Assembly (NCBI GenBank): GCA_947302655.1
Contig: CAMYVW010000001.1
Span: 248,001-312,000, forward strand
Origin: an uncultured Mycoplasmatota bacterium
Lineage (GTDB): Bacteria > Bacillota_I > Bacilli_A > RF39 > UBA660
Direction of reading: 5' to 3'
DNA: 64,000 bases
The notes beneath the pieces are model-generated. The model made no database searches, was not told where the DNA came from, and worked only from the letters and a program-made list of their open reading frames with translations. A program made the position numbers and the translations under genes. This document shows positions 48,044 through 56,652 of the stretch, piece after piece; position 1 is the first letter of the stretch, and each line of letters opens with the position of its first letter.

Positions 48044-49948
48044 ATGGTGATTATTATAAAAAGAATAATCTTATATTTATTGATAATATTTATAATAATA
48101 TCTTTTCGTATTATATATATAAATAATAAATCTACTTATAAAATAAAATTAAAGCGATTAGATAATAAATATACATATTCTTTATCTGCTCCAAGAGGAA
48201 GAATTCTTGATATAAAAGGAAAAGTAATTGTAGATAACATTAAAAAAAGAGTAATTATTTATAATAAACTTGATAATCCTAATATAAATAATGAATTAAT
48301 AATAGCTAAAAAGTTAAGTAAATATTTAACAGATGATTTTAATATAACAAAAAAAGAAATATCAAATTATATTTTTGATAAAGAAAACAACTTAAAAAAA
48401 TATATATCAGAAGATGATTATAAAAAATATAAAAACTCTATTATAAATTACCAAGAAGCAAGAAATATTGCACTCAATAATATAAAGAATAATTATAATA
48501 ATAGCTTATCTTTAGAAGAATTAAAAATAGCAAAAATATATAATTTAATGAATAAGGATTATTACTATGATAAAAAAATAATATATCAAGACCTAGATGA
48601 TAAAACATATTTTAAAATTATGGATGAAAATATACCAGGTATATCAGGCGAATATATTTATGAAAGGTATTATCCTTATGGTGATCTTTTAAAAAGTATC
48701 TTAGGTAAAGTAGGTAAGATAGATAGAGAAAATAAAGAAGAATTCTTAAGTAAAGGTTATATGCTTTCTGATTTAGTTGGTCTTAGCTATCTTGAAAAAG
48801 AATATGAAGATATATTAAAGGGATCTAAAGGAAAATATAAACTTAATAAAGATGGAACATATACTAAAGTATTAGATGAAAAAATAGGTAATGATATTTA
48901 TCTTAATATTGATATGGATATTGAAGAAAAATTATATGAAATAATGAAAAAACATATTTATGAAACCAAGGGAAAGTTTAATACAGAGTTTTATAATAAA
49001 ACTTATGTTTTAGTTGGAACTCCAGATGGAAAAATTAAAGCTGTTTTAGGTCTTAGAATAAATAATGATAATTCATTTACTGATATAACTAATGATACTA
49101 TCACTTCTTCCTTTGTTGTTGGATCAGTTGTTAAAGCAGCATCAAATACTGTTGCGTACCATGAAAATGTCATAGTGCCTGGTAAAAAAATAAATGATTC
49201 ATGTGTTAAATTATATTTAAATACTATCAAATGTTCTTTTTCAAGACTTGGATATATCGATGATATATCTGCTCTTGAAAAATCATCTAATTATTATCAG
49301 TTTATTAATGCTATTAAAGTTATGGGTTATAACTATAAATATAATATGAAAATAAATGCAACTAGTGAAGATTTTGATAAATATAGAAATATATTTAAAG
49401 AGTATGGTTTAGGATCTAAAACTAATATTGATTTACCAAATGAAAAGGAAGGTATTAAAGGAAATATAGTAGCTCCTGATTTACTCTTAAATTTATCAAT
49501 AGGTCAGTATGATGCATATACTCCAGTTCAACTTTTATCATATGCAAATACTTTAGCAAGTAATGGTAAAAGATATAATTTATCATTACTTAGTAATGAT
49601 AATAATATAATAGATACTGTAGAAATAAGTGATGATAATATGAAGCGTATTCACGAAGGGCTTCATAAAGTAGTAACAAGTGGAACTGGTAAAGGCTATA
49701 TATATAATAATGATGGAGCAGGAAAAACAGGAACAAGTGAAACTTTATATGATAAAGATAATGATGGAATTTATGAAACAAATTCAACATCTACAGCTTT
49801 CATTGGATTTGCTCCATATATAAATCCAAAGTATACATTTGCTATAATTAGTCCCAATATTTCATCAAATATTAAAAAAGGAATATATAAAGTGCCAATA
49901 AACCGTTATATTATGCGTGATTTAACCAATTTTTTATTTGAAAAATAA
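48044..49948 (+). CDS. Class B penicillin-binding protein (PBP2/MrdA-like)
   Basis: APRGRILDIKGKVIVDN; VGSVVKAAS (SxxK); AGKTGTSE. Confidence 0.88.
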   Translation: MVIIIKRIILYLLIIFIIISFRIIYINNKSTYKIKLKRLDNKYTYSLSAPRGRILDIKGKVIVDNIKKRVIIYNKLDNPNINNELIIAKKLSKYLTDDFNITKKEISNYIFDKENNLKKYISEDDYKKYKNSIINYQEARNIALNNIKNNYNNSLSLEELKIAKIYNLMNKDYYYDKKIIYQDLDDKTYFKIMDENIPGISGEYIYERYYPYGDLLKSILGKVGKIDRENKEEFLSKGYMLSDLVGLSYLEKEYEDILKGSKGKYKLNKDGTYTKVLDEKIGNDIYLNIDMDIEEKLYEIMKKHIYETKGKFNTEFYNKTYVLVGTPDGKIKAVLGLRINNDNSFTDITNDTITSSFVVGSVVKAASNTVAYHENVIVPGKKINDSCVKLYLNTIKCSFSRLGYIDDISALEKSSNYYQFINAIKVMGYNYKYNMKINATSEDFDKYRNIFKEYGLGSKTNIDLPNEKEGIKGNIVAPDLLLNLSIGQYDAYTPVQLLSYANTLASNGKRYNLSLLSNDNNIIDTVEISDDNMKRIHEGLHKVVTSGTGKGYIYNNDGAGKTGTSETLYDKDNDGIYETNSTSTAFIGFAPYINPKYTFAIISPNISSNIKKGIYKVPINRYIMRDLTNFLFEK

Positions 49949-49996
49949 TATTTCTTTGATATAATACATGTGGACCTAAAAAAGGAGGTTATTTAC

Positions 49997-50161
49997 ATGG
50001 CTAAAAATGAAAATCGTGTTTACGTTACTATGAAATGTACAGAATGCGGAAATCAATTACGTCCTACAGTTAAAAATAAAAAGAATACTACTGATAGATT
50101 AGAAATTAAGAAGTATTGCCCTAAATGTCGTAAGACTGTAACTGTTAAAGAAGCTAAATAA
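49997..50161 (+). CDS. rpmG: 50S ribosomal protein L33
   Basis: VYVTMKCTECGNQLRPTVKNKKNTTDRLEIKKYCPKCRKTVTVKEAK; ATG 49997 after AAAGGAGG. Confidence 0.93.
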   Translation: MAKNENRVYVTMKCTECGNQLRPTVKNKKNTTDRLEIKKYCPKCRKTVTVKEAK

Positions 50162-50184
50162 TTTATAGTAAGGAGTTAGTAAAT

Positions 50185-50745
50185 ATGAATATTAATATAA
50201 ATGATATCAAAAATGGTATGACAATTATCATGGATGGTAACTTATCACAAATTGTTGAGTTCCAACATGTTAAACCTGGTAAAGGACCTGCTTTTGTTCG
50301 TATCAAACTTAAAAATTTAAGAACCGGTGCTATTGTTGAAGATACATATAACACTAACCTTAAAGTAGAAAAAGCACATATAGATAAAATGCCAATGCAA
50401 TATTTATACCAAGATGGTAATAAATATGTATTTATGAATTCTCAAACATATGATCAAATTGAAATACCTGAAGAAAAACTTGAAAACGAAAAGAAATTCT
50501 TAAAAGAAGGTATGGAAATTACTATTGATTTTTACGAAGGAGAAATTATTGGTATAACACTTCCAGAAAAGATTGAATTTGAAGTTGTTGAAACTGAACC
50601 TGCAGTTAAAGGTAACACTACAAATAATGCCATGAAAGATGCTACAATTGAAACTGGATTTGTTGTTAAAGTACCTTTATTTATTAATCAAGGAGAAAAA
50701 ATTATCATCTCAACTAAAGATGGTAAATACTCATCTAGAGCTTAA
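50185..50745 (+). CDS. efp: Elongation factor P
   Basis: QIVEFQHVKPGKGPAFVRIKLKNLRTGAIVEDTYN. Confidence 0.96.
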   Translation: MNININDIKNGMTIIMDGNLSQIVEFQHVKPGKGPAFVRIKLKNLRTGAIVEDTYNTNLKVEKAHIDKMPMQYLYQDGNKYVFMNSQTYDQIEIPEEKLENEKKFLKEGMEITIDFYEGEIIGITLPEKIEFEVVETEPAVKGNTTNNAMKDATIETGFVVKVPLFINQGEKIIISTKDGKYSSRA

Positions 50746-50777
50746 AATAATTGATTTTATAATCAATTATTTTTTTA
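50746..50777 (+). terminator. Terminator after efp
   Basis: AAAATAATTGATT-ttat-AATCAATTATTTTTTT. Confidence 0.75.
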
Positions 50778-50807
50778 TTGAATATATTTAGAATTATTTG
50801 ATATAAT
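50778..50807 (+). promoter_or_regulatory. Promoter of candidate antitoxin RNA
   Basis: TTGAAT-18-TATAAT with extended -10 (TGaTATAAT). Confidence 0.65.
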
Positions 50808-50813
50808 TAATAT

Positions 50814-50888
50814 GTAAGTGTTACCTATATTAGGTGACGCCTACTACTTAAAGAACGCCACACTCATATGAGCTGTGGTCTTTTTATA
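50814..50888 (+). ncRNA. Candidate small antisense (antitoxin) RNA
   Basis: Follows a consensus promoter; 5' hairpin GTTACCT-atatt-AGGTGAC; ends at CCACA-ctcatatgagc-TGTGGTCTTTTT terminator; antisense to the 3' end of the minus-strand small ORF. Confidence 0.55.
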
Positions 50889-50952
50889 TTAATTCTAAAA
50901 TAACTAGTATCAATAGAATTTCAATGATAAGGGAACTTATATCCTTTCTCAT
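50884..50952 (-). CDS. Candidate 22-aa hydrophobic type I toxin peptide
   Basis: Minus strand ATG AGA AAG GAT ATA AGT TCC CTT ATC ATT GAA ATT CTA TTG ATA CTA GTT ATT TTA GAA TTA ATA TAA = MRKDISSLIIEILLILVILELI; strong SD AAAGGAGATGGAGTC. Confidence 0.6.
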   Translation of the reverse strand: MRKDISSLIIEILLILVILELI

Positions 50953-51054
50953 GACTCCATCTCCTTTCAACCAAAACCCCCTGGTTAATCAGTACTACTG
51001 ATCTTGTTTAATTAAAAAATGAAGTAGACCCACCAATATAGGTAACAAAAGGTT

Positions 51055-51082
51055 ATTATATATATTGATTAATATATTTCAA
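51055..51082 (-). promoter_or_regulatory. Promoter of the small toxin-like mRNA
   Basis: Minus strand TTGAAA (51082-51077), 16-nt spacer, TATAAT (51060-51055). Confidence 0.6.
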
Positions 51083-51185
51083 TAACATCGACAAAACTTG
51101 TCAAAACTTCTTATTATTAGTCATATTAGACTTTAAATCAGAATAAATTGTGATATAATAATATCTATAGAATGGAAGTGGAAGT

Positions 51186-52577
51186 ATGGCAAAAAAAGCA
51201 GAACAAAATGTAGAAGAAGTTGTTTCTGAAGTAAAAGAAGAAAAAGTTGTTTCTGAAACAGCCAAATCAAAGAAAAATAGTAAAACTGCACTTAAAGTAG
51301 TAATTATTACATTAATTGTTGCTCTAGTTGCAGTAGGAGGATTCTTTGCTTATCGTATGTTTATGAGTAAAGATCCAGTAAAAGTTACATCTAGTGCTAT
51401 TAGAGGATTAAAAGATAGTCTTGCTGATGCAAAAGATGATAATAGCGAAATAGCTAAAATATTAGAAAGTGATGATGCTTTTGAAATTAAAAGCAAAATC
51501 AAATTAGATTTACCAGATAGTATTGGAGATGATTATCTAGTAAATTTCTTAGCACAAGCTGATGAAGAAAATGAATCATTCAAGTTTGATATTAAAGCTA
51601 AAGAAGGATCAAGTACTATTCTTGATATTAGTGCATTAATAGATGCTGCTAAAGTATATTTTAAATTTAATGATACAATGGATAACTACTACTATACAAA
51701 AGTAGAAGATACTATTGATTCAATTGATATGGATAAACTACCAGTATTACCTGATTATGATTTTGAAAATATCATTGATTACTTAGCAGATGCAGTTGAT
51801 GGAACTTTATCTAAAAAAGATTTCGAAAAAGAAAAAGAAGAAATAACAATCAAAGATAAAGATTACAAAGTTACTAAATATACTGCAGAAATTGATGAAG
51901 TTAAATTAAAAGGAATTGCTGATAAATTCTTAGATAAAGTACTAAAAGATAAAAAATTAATTAAAGTTATTGCACAGATGACTGATGCTGATGAATCAGA
52001 CATTAAAGATGCAATTAAAGAAGTTCAAGATGTAGATGCTGATGAACTTGGTGAAATAAGTCTTGATTACTCTGTATATGTAACATCAAGTGGAAAAGCT
52101 ATAGGTTATGGCTTTGGTTTCGAAGGTGCAGAAGTAATTATAGCTGATTATAACGATGTTCTTTCTTTCCAAATCATTGCTCAAGGAATGAGAGCTGCAA
52201 TCGAAGCAGAAAAGAAAAGTGATGATCACTATGTAATTACTTTAGATGCAATGGGAATGATTACTGGAGAACTTGATATTAAAACTGATCTTGAAACTGT
52301 AGAGAAAAACGAAGAATATAAATACACTTTAGATGCAAATTTATCACTAAGTGTTTATGGTCAAAAAGAAACTAAGGGCTCTTTAAAAGCTGAAACAACT
52401 ATTAAAAAGATTGATAAAGTTGATACAAGTGCAAAACTTGGAGCTAAATCAATTGATAGTTTAAATGAAGTAGAACAATATGATTTTGCTAGAAAAGTTC
52501 AATCTTCTTCATCATATAAATTTATTTATAGTTTTATTGAAGGACTTGAATCTACTACTTCAGCATTTGATCTATAA
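51186..52577 (+). CDS. Hypothetical membrane-anchored protein
   Basis: Charged N-terminus, TM TALKVVIITLIVALVAVGGFFAYRMFM, large extracytoplasmic D/K-rich domain. Confidence 0.7.
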   Translation: MAKKAEQNVEEVVSEVKEEKVVSETAKSKKNSKTALKVVIITLIVALVAVGGFFAYRMFMSKDPVKVTSSAIRGLKDSLADAKDDNSEIAKILESDDAFEIKSKIKLDLPDSIGDDYLVNFLAQADEENESFKFDIKAKEGSSTILDISALIDAAKVYFKFNDTMDNYYYTKVEDTIDSIDMDKLPVLPDYDFENIIDYLADAVDGTLSKKDFEKEKEEITIKDKDYKVTKYTAEIDEVKLKGIADKFLDKVLKDKKLIKVIAQMTDADESDIKDAIKEVQDVDADELGEISLDYSVYVTSSGKAIGYGFGFEGAEVIIADYNDVLSFQIIAQGMRAAIEAEKKSDDHYVITLDAMGMITGELDIKTDLETVEKNEEYKYTLDANLSLSVYGQKETKGSLKAETTIKKIDKVDTSAKLGAKSIDSLNEVEQYDFARKVQSSSSYKFIYSFIEGLESTTSAFDL

Positions 52578-52586
52578 TAAAAATTA

Positions 52587-52614
52587 AAAGCTATTTTCAA
52601 AATAGCTTTTTTAT
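52587..52614 (+). terminator. Terminator
   Basis: AAAAGCTATTTT-c-AAAATAGCTTTTTTATTT. Confidence 0.75.
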
Positions 52615-52680
52615 TTGACTTTAAATAATATAGATAATATAATATCAAACTATAAATTGATTTTTTAAAGGAGTTTATAT

Positions 52681-53403
52681 ATGAAGTTAGATGATTTAAT
52701 CAAGTATAAAGAAGAATTAGAAAATGAAGCAAAATATGTAGGAATTATAGATAATTATACTGGTCAGGCTTATGAATATGATGAACCTATTTCAAAATTT
52801 GATGATTCCGAATACACGGTATCAGAGATAGCAAACAAATGTGAAACAGATAGAGTAATTAAAGAATGTGAACAGCTATTAAAGACATCAACAGAATTAC
52901 TAGTAAATTATGGTATTCCTTTTGATAGAATAACGTTATCTACAAATCCAGGATTATTTTGTAAAAAAGCAGCTTATGAAGATTATGCGAGTGATGAACA
53001 TACAATATTTAAAAATGGAGTTAAAAAACATTTATATGGAAATATAATAAACAAATATATACCAGTTATTTTTCGCTTAGATTTAAACATAGTATTTGTA
53101 CCTAGCGAATATGTTGGTGGGAAAATCTTAGTATCAATTAATGATTATATTTGTGATCACAAATCAGATGAATGTGGCTTATACATTGAAGATTTTCGTA
53201 GATCTTGCAATGTTCATGGAATCATTGACATTGATGAGTTTGCTAAAAAATTAACTAAACTTGGATATGAATTTATTGATGGACTTGAAGCAATAGATGT
53301 AAATGCTCAGAATTATTTAACAAACTATTTTGAATCTGTTGATGATGATTGTGATTTCCCACTTTGGGTCTCTGCAGATTTTACAAGAAAAAGAACTAAA
53401 TAA
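52681..53403 (+). CDS. Hypothetical protein
   Basis: 240-aa ORF with AAGGAG RBS upstream; no family recognised. Confidence 0.65.
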   Translation: MKLDDLIKYKEELENEAKYVGIIDNYTGQAYEYDEPISKFDDSEYTVSEIANKCETDRVIKECEQLLKTSTELLVNYGIPFDRITLSTNPGLFCKKAAYEDYASDEHTIFKNGVKKHLYGNIINKYIPVIFRLDLNIVFVPSEYVGGKILVSINDYICDHKSDECGLYIEDFRRSCNVHGIIDIDEFAKKLTKLGYEFIDGLEAIDVNAQNYLTNYFESVDDDCDFPLWVSADFTRKRTK

Positions 53404-53404
53404 C

Positions 53405-53437
53405 AAAAAAAGAACCTTTTAACTAGGTTCTTTTTTA
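53405..53437 (+). terminator. Terminator
   Basis: AAAAAAAGAACCTttt-aactAGGTTCTTTTTT. Confidence 0.75.
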
Positions 53438-53450
53438 GTGCATAAAAAAA

Positions 53451-53527
53451 TGGTGTCCCCGGAGTGATTCGAACACTCGACCGTACGCTTAGAAGGCGTA
53501 TGCTCTATCCAGCTGAGCTACGGAGAC
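53451..53527 (-). tRNA. tRNA-Arg (anticodon TCT), CCA encoded
   Basis: Minus strand GTCTCCGTAGCTCAGCTGGATAGAGCATACGCCTTCTAAGCGTACGGTCGAGTGTTCGAATCACTCCGGGGACACCA; 7-nt anticodon loop CT-TCT-AA. Confidence 0.95.
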
Positions 53528-53541
53528 ATCAACTACTAATG

Positions 53542-53570
53542 ATTATATAACAAGTATAAGATTTTATCAA
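53542..53570 (-). promoter_or_regulatory. tRNA-Arg promoter
   Basis: Minus strand TTGATA (53570-53565), 17-nt spacer, TATAAT (53547-53542). Confidence 0.75.
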
Positions 53571-53605
53571 GATTTTTTGTATCGAGCATACGCCTTAAAG
53601 AAAAA

Positions 53606-53636
53606 ATAATAAAACTAATTAATAGTTTTATTATTT
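53606..53636 (-). terminator. Terminator of the gerM-like gene
   Basis: AATAATAAAACTATTAATTAGTTTTATTATTTTTT on the minus strand. Confidence 0.65.
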
Positions 53637-54526
53637 ATTCTTACTGTGTCAACATTATACGTATCTTTAACAGAGTATGTTATTCCATACATAACTTCTT
53701 CATCAATTTCATTAAATCCATTAAATATTAAATTATTAAATTCAAGATTAATTTCATTTTCTAAAATTTCATAATTTTTAAGTTCAGTTCCTGCAATAAT
53801 ATATGTTGATAAATTATCATCAATATAATCTTTACCAGATAGTTCATTAATAATAACTTCTATTTTTTCTTTTTCACTATTAACTGTAAAAGTAATAGGA
53901 ATATAATAATTTGTATCATTATAGCTATTAATAAAGTAAGCTGTAACACTTTTTGTATCTTTAAAACTATTAATCATAGATTTATGATTAATACCTATAT
54001 CTCTTGTTAATACTTCAGGTAATACTTTGTTTATATTTGGTATTCTTATTAATGGCTCGCCATTAATAAGAATTTTAACTCTATTAATACCATCTATTTC
54101 AGTTAAAGTATATACAATAGATTCGATAATTTTTTCTTCATGTCCTTCATTATTTTTAAATAAATTATCATTAAAATCTATTGTAATAAGATCATTTTCT
54201 ATTTTTAAGCCATTTAGAGTTGTGCTATTTGATATATAAGATGTAAAACCCAGAGGTAAGTATTTGTTCTTATTAGAACCATTAATTAAAGCTTCAATTA
54301 ATTCTTTAGCAATATTTTCTTTACTTTCTTTATTGATATTAATATATGTTCTTGAAACATAATTATTTTTATCAATTAAATATATAGCTGAAGTTTTTGC
54401 TTTTTTATATATTGTTTTAGTAGGTACTTTAATTTCATTTTTAGGAAAGATATATATACTTACTAAAACAATTATAAGTGCAAAAGATGCCACAATAATT
54501 CTTCTAAATGATCCTTTTTTTAACAT
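53615..54526 (-). CDS. GerM-like protein with two GerMN domains
   Basis: N-terminal TM; paired domains ENIAKELIEALINGSNKNKYLPLGFTSYISNSTTLNGLKIENDLITIDFN...VYTLTEIDGINRVKILING and EKIEVIINELSG...YGITYSVKDTYNVDTVRIN. Confidence 0.82.
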   Translation of the reverse strand: MLKKGSFRRIIVASFALIIVLVSIYIFPKNEIKVPTKTIYKKAKTSAIYLIDKNNYVSRTYININKESKENIAKELIEALINGSNKNKYLPLGFTSYISNSTTLNGLKIENDLITIDFNDNLFKNNEGHEEKIIESIVYTLTEIDGINRVKILINGEPLIRIPNINKVLPEVLTRDIGINHKSMINSFKDTKSVTAYFINSYNDTNYYIPITFTVNSEKEKIEVIINELSGKDYIDDNLSTYIIAGTELKNYEILENEINLEFNNLIFNGFNEIDEEVMYGITYSVKDTYNVDTVRINNKTIN

Positions 54527-54585
54527 GTTTTCACCTATAAAAATAATATGAAATATATAAAAAAATATAACTATTTTATTTATAG

Positions 54586-54792
54586 TTATATTTTTACTTC
54601 ACCAATTTTAATAAGTTCAACTAAAGCTTGACTTCTTCCTTTAGAACCTAGTTTTTGTATTGTATTAGAAATATGATTTCTAACAGTTTTTTCACTAATA
54701 CCTAATTCTTTTGATATTTCTTTAGTGTTTTTATTTTTAACTAAAAGATTAAAGATTTCTTGTTCTCTTTTAGTTAGTATATGATTTTTCAT
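54586..54792 (-). CDS. GerE-like LuxR-type HTH regulator
   Basis: LTKREQEIFNLLVKNKNTKEISKELGISEKTVRNHISNTIQKLGSKGRSQALVELIKIGEV; stand-alone 68-aa HTH. Confidence 0.82.
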   Translation of the reverse strand: MKNHILTKREQEIFNLLVKNKNTKEISKELGISEKTVRNHISNTIQKLGSKGRSQALVELIKIGEVKI

Positions 54793-54864
54793 ACCTAGTT
54801 TCCTTTCATTTTATATATCCACTTACTTTTATAATATGAAAGAAAAAAAGGGTTGTGTAGGTTA

Positions 54865-55356
54865 CTAACCTTCAAACTTAACTGTAATATATTTATTTTC
54901 TTTAAATTTTTCTTGTACACTTTTTATAATTTTATTAGCGATCTCATTATTATGAACATCACTTGATATGGTTATACTAATTTGATTATCTCTTATTTTA
55001 ATAAAACTATCATAATCAAATTCTTTCTTTATTAACCTTGATAATTCTTCTTCTTTCGTTTTATAACTTGAAATCACCTCAAGTTCATCATAAGCATTAT
55101 TCTTTTCTTCTAAAGTTGCCTCATCATCAAGAAGTATATTTTGTAGTTCATCAATTTTTCCCATGGTAGATTCATCATCAGCAACTTTTAAAACGCTTAT
55201 ATTATTATCATCTGAAGAACTATTAGCTACATATGAGGAGCTGGATTGATATTTACCCATAGTTAAACTAGTTTGATCAGTTGAAAAATAGTAGATTCCT
55301 AAAACAATAATAAGTGAAAAAAGTGTAATAAACCATAAGCTTTGTTTATTTATCAT
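54865..55356 (-). CDS. SpoIIIAH-like protein
   Basis: MINKQSLWFITLFSLIIVLGIYYFS N-terminal TM; beside gerE/gerM; ORF 54865..55374 with a likely start at MINKQ. Confidence 0.75.
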   Translation of the reverse strand: MINKQSLWFITLFSLIIVLGIYYFSTDQTSLTMGKYQSSSSYVANSSSDDNNISVLKVADDESTMGKIDELQNILLDDEATLEEKNNAYDELEVISSYKTKEEELSRLIKKEFDYDSFIKIRDNQISITISSDVHNNEIANKIIKSVQEKFKENKYITVKFEG

Positions 55357-55482
55357 ATAATCCTCCTTTATCATGATAATATATATGATTAATTGCGATA
55401 AATATGATTTATTTAAATAGACTTATTGTTTTATTAAGTATATTTTGATATATTTTATATATGTATAAGGAAGGCTAAAAAA

Positions 55483-56652
55483 ATGAAAAACAAACTTATT
55501 ATAACTTTATTTATTGTTATTTTATATTCAGTATTTTTCTTCGTGCCTATAAAAGAATTGTTAATAAGAAGAGGCACTATAAATTATTATAGATCTGATA
55601 ACTGGGAACTAGTTAGTAAATCTAACGATAAAATCTATGATAAAATCATGACTTTAGAAGCATTTATTAAAAATAGATACAATAATTATTTTCCTTTTTA
55701 TAATAAAATAAATAATTTATATTATAGCTCTATAATTAATGTAGATAAATTATATTTAAACGATATATATCTAAAAGATAATGCAGATAATGAAAGAATT
55801 TTTTATAGTGATGAAAATAATTTTTATTATGTTCTAAATAAATACTCTAAAAAAGAATTAGAGGACAGATTAGATAAAGAAGCATCATTTTATAATGAAA
55901 TAAATGATAAATATCCAAGTGTTAATTTAGCTTTATATATTCCACTTAGATATGAATCATTTAAGTTTAATAATATAAATTCGAATTATGATTTAGTTAA
56001 TGAGTTTATAAAAAAATTAAATTCAAATATTAAATATGACTTCTATAGTGTTAATAATTTAGAAGAATATAGTAAGTATTACTATAAAACAGATCACCAC
56101 TATAATTCAAACGGAGCCGAAATAGCATATAAAGATATTTTAAATATGTTTAATATTGATAACAAATTAGAAATATCTCATAAAGATGTTTATGAACCAT
56201 ATTATGGTTCTATGGCAAAAAGTACTTTACTTAAAAAAGTAAGTGATAAATTAACAGCTATAGATATTTCTAATAGTTTAGAAGTTAATATAGATGATGT
56301 TAATTTTAAACCACTTGAAAAGAAAGATAGAAAAGATCCTTTTTATGATTATTATGTTGGTTATTTTAATGGTATGTATGATGAAATCATTTATAAAAAT
56401 AATTCATCATTTAATAGAAATCTATTAATTATAGGTGATTCTTATTCATGGCAGGTAGATTACTTACTTGCAACAAACTTTGATAAAACTTTTGTTATAA
56501 ATACTAAATATGGTAAGTGGATAGATAATGATTTAGTATTAAAAGATTATATTAAAGAAAATAATATAACTCATATATTATTCTTTAGAGAAGCAAAAAA
56601 CCTAATATTTGATGCTGATAATTTAAAAGTAGATAAGAAGGTGATTAGGTAA
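55483..56652 (+). CDS. AlgX/DHHW-type SGNH-like acetylation-associated protein
   Basis: TDHHYNSNGAEIAYKDIL; LLIIGDSYSWQVDYLL; directly followed by an MBOAT gene. Confidence 0.75.
   Translation: MKNKLIITLFIVILYSVFFFVPIKELLIRRGTINYYRSDNWELVSKSNDKIYDKIMTLEAFIKNRYNNYFPFYNKINNLYYSSIINVDKLYLNDIYLKDNADNERIFYSDENNFYYVLNKYSKKELEDRLDKEASFYNEINDKYPSVNLALYIPLRYESFKFNNINSNYDLVNEFIKKLNSNIKYDFYSVNNLEEYSKYYYKTDHHYNSNGAEIAYKDILNMFNIDNKLEISHKDVYEPYYGSMAKSTLLKKVSDKLTAIDISNSLEVNIDDVNFKPLEKKDRKDPFYDYYVGYFNGMYDEIIYKNNSSFNRNLLIIGDSYSWQVDYLLATNFDKTFVINTKYGKWIDNDLVLKDYIKENNITHILFFREAKNLIFDADNLKVDKKVIR

Noticed and set aside
50820-51046. MITE or insertion-sequence interpretation of the inverted repeats around the 22-aa ORF
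   Set aside because: No target-site duplication visible at the outer ends (flanks TAAGT and AAAAG) and promoters/terminators fit a regulatory RNA locus better; kept only as an alternative.
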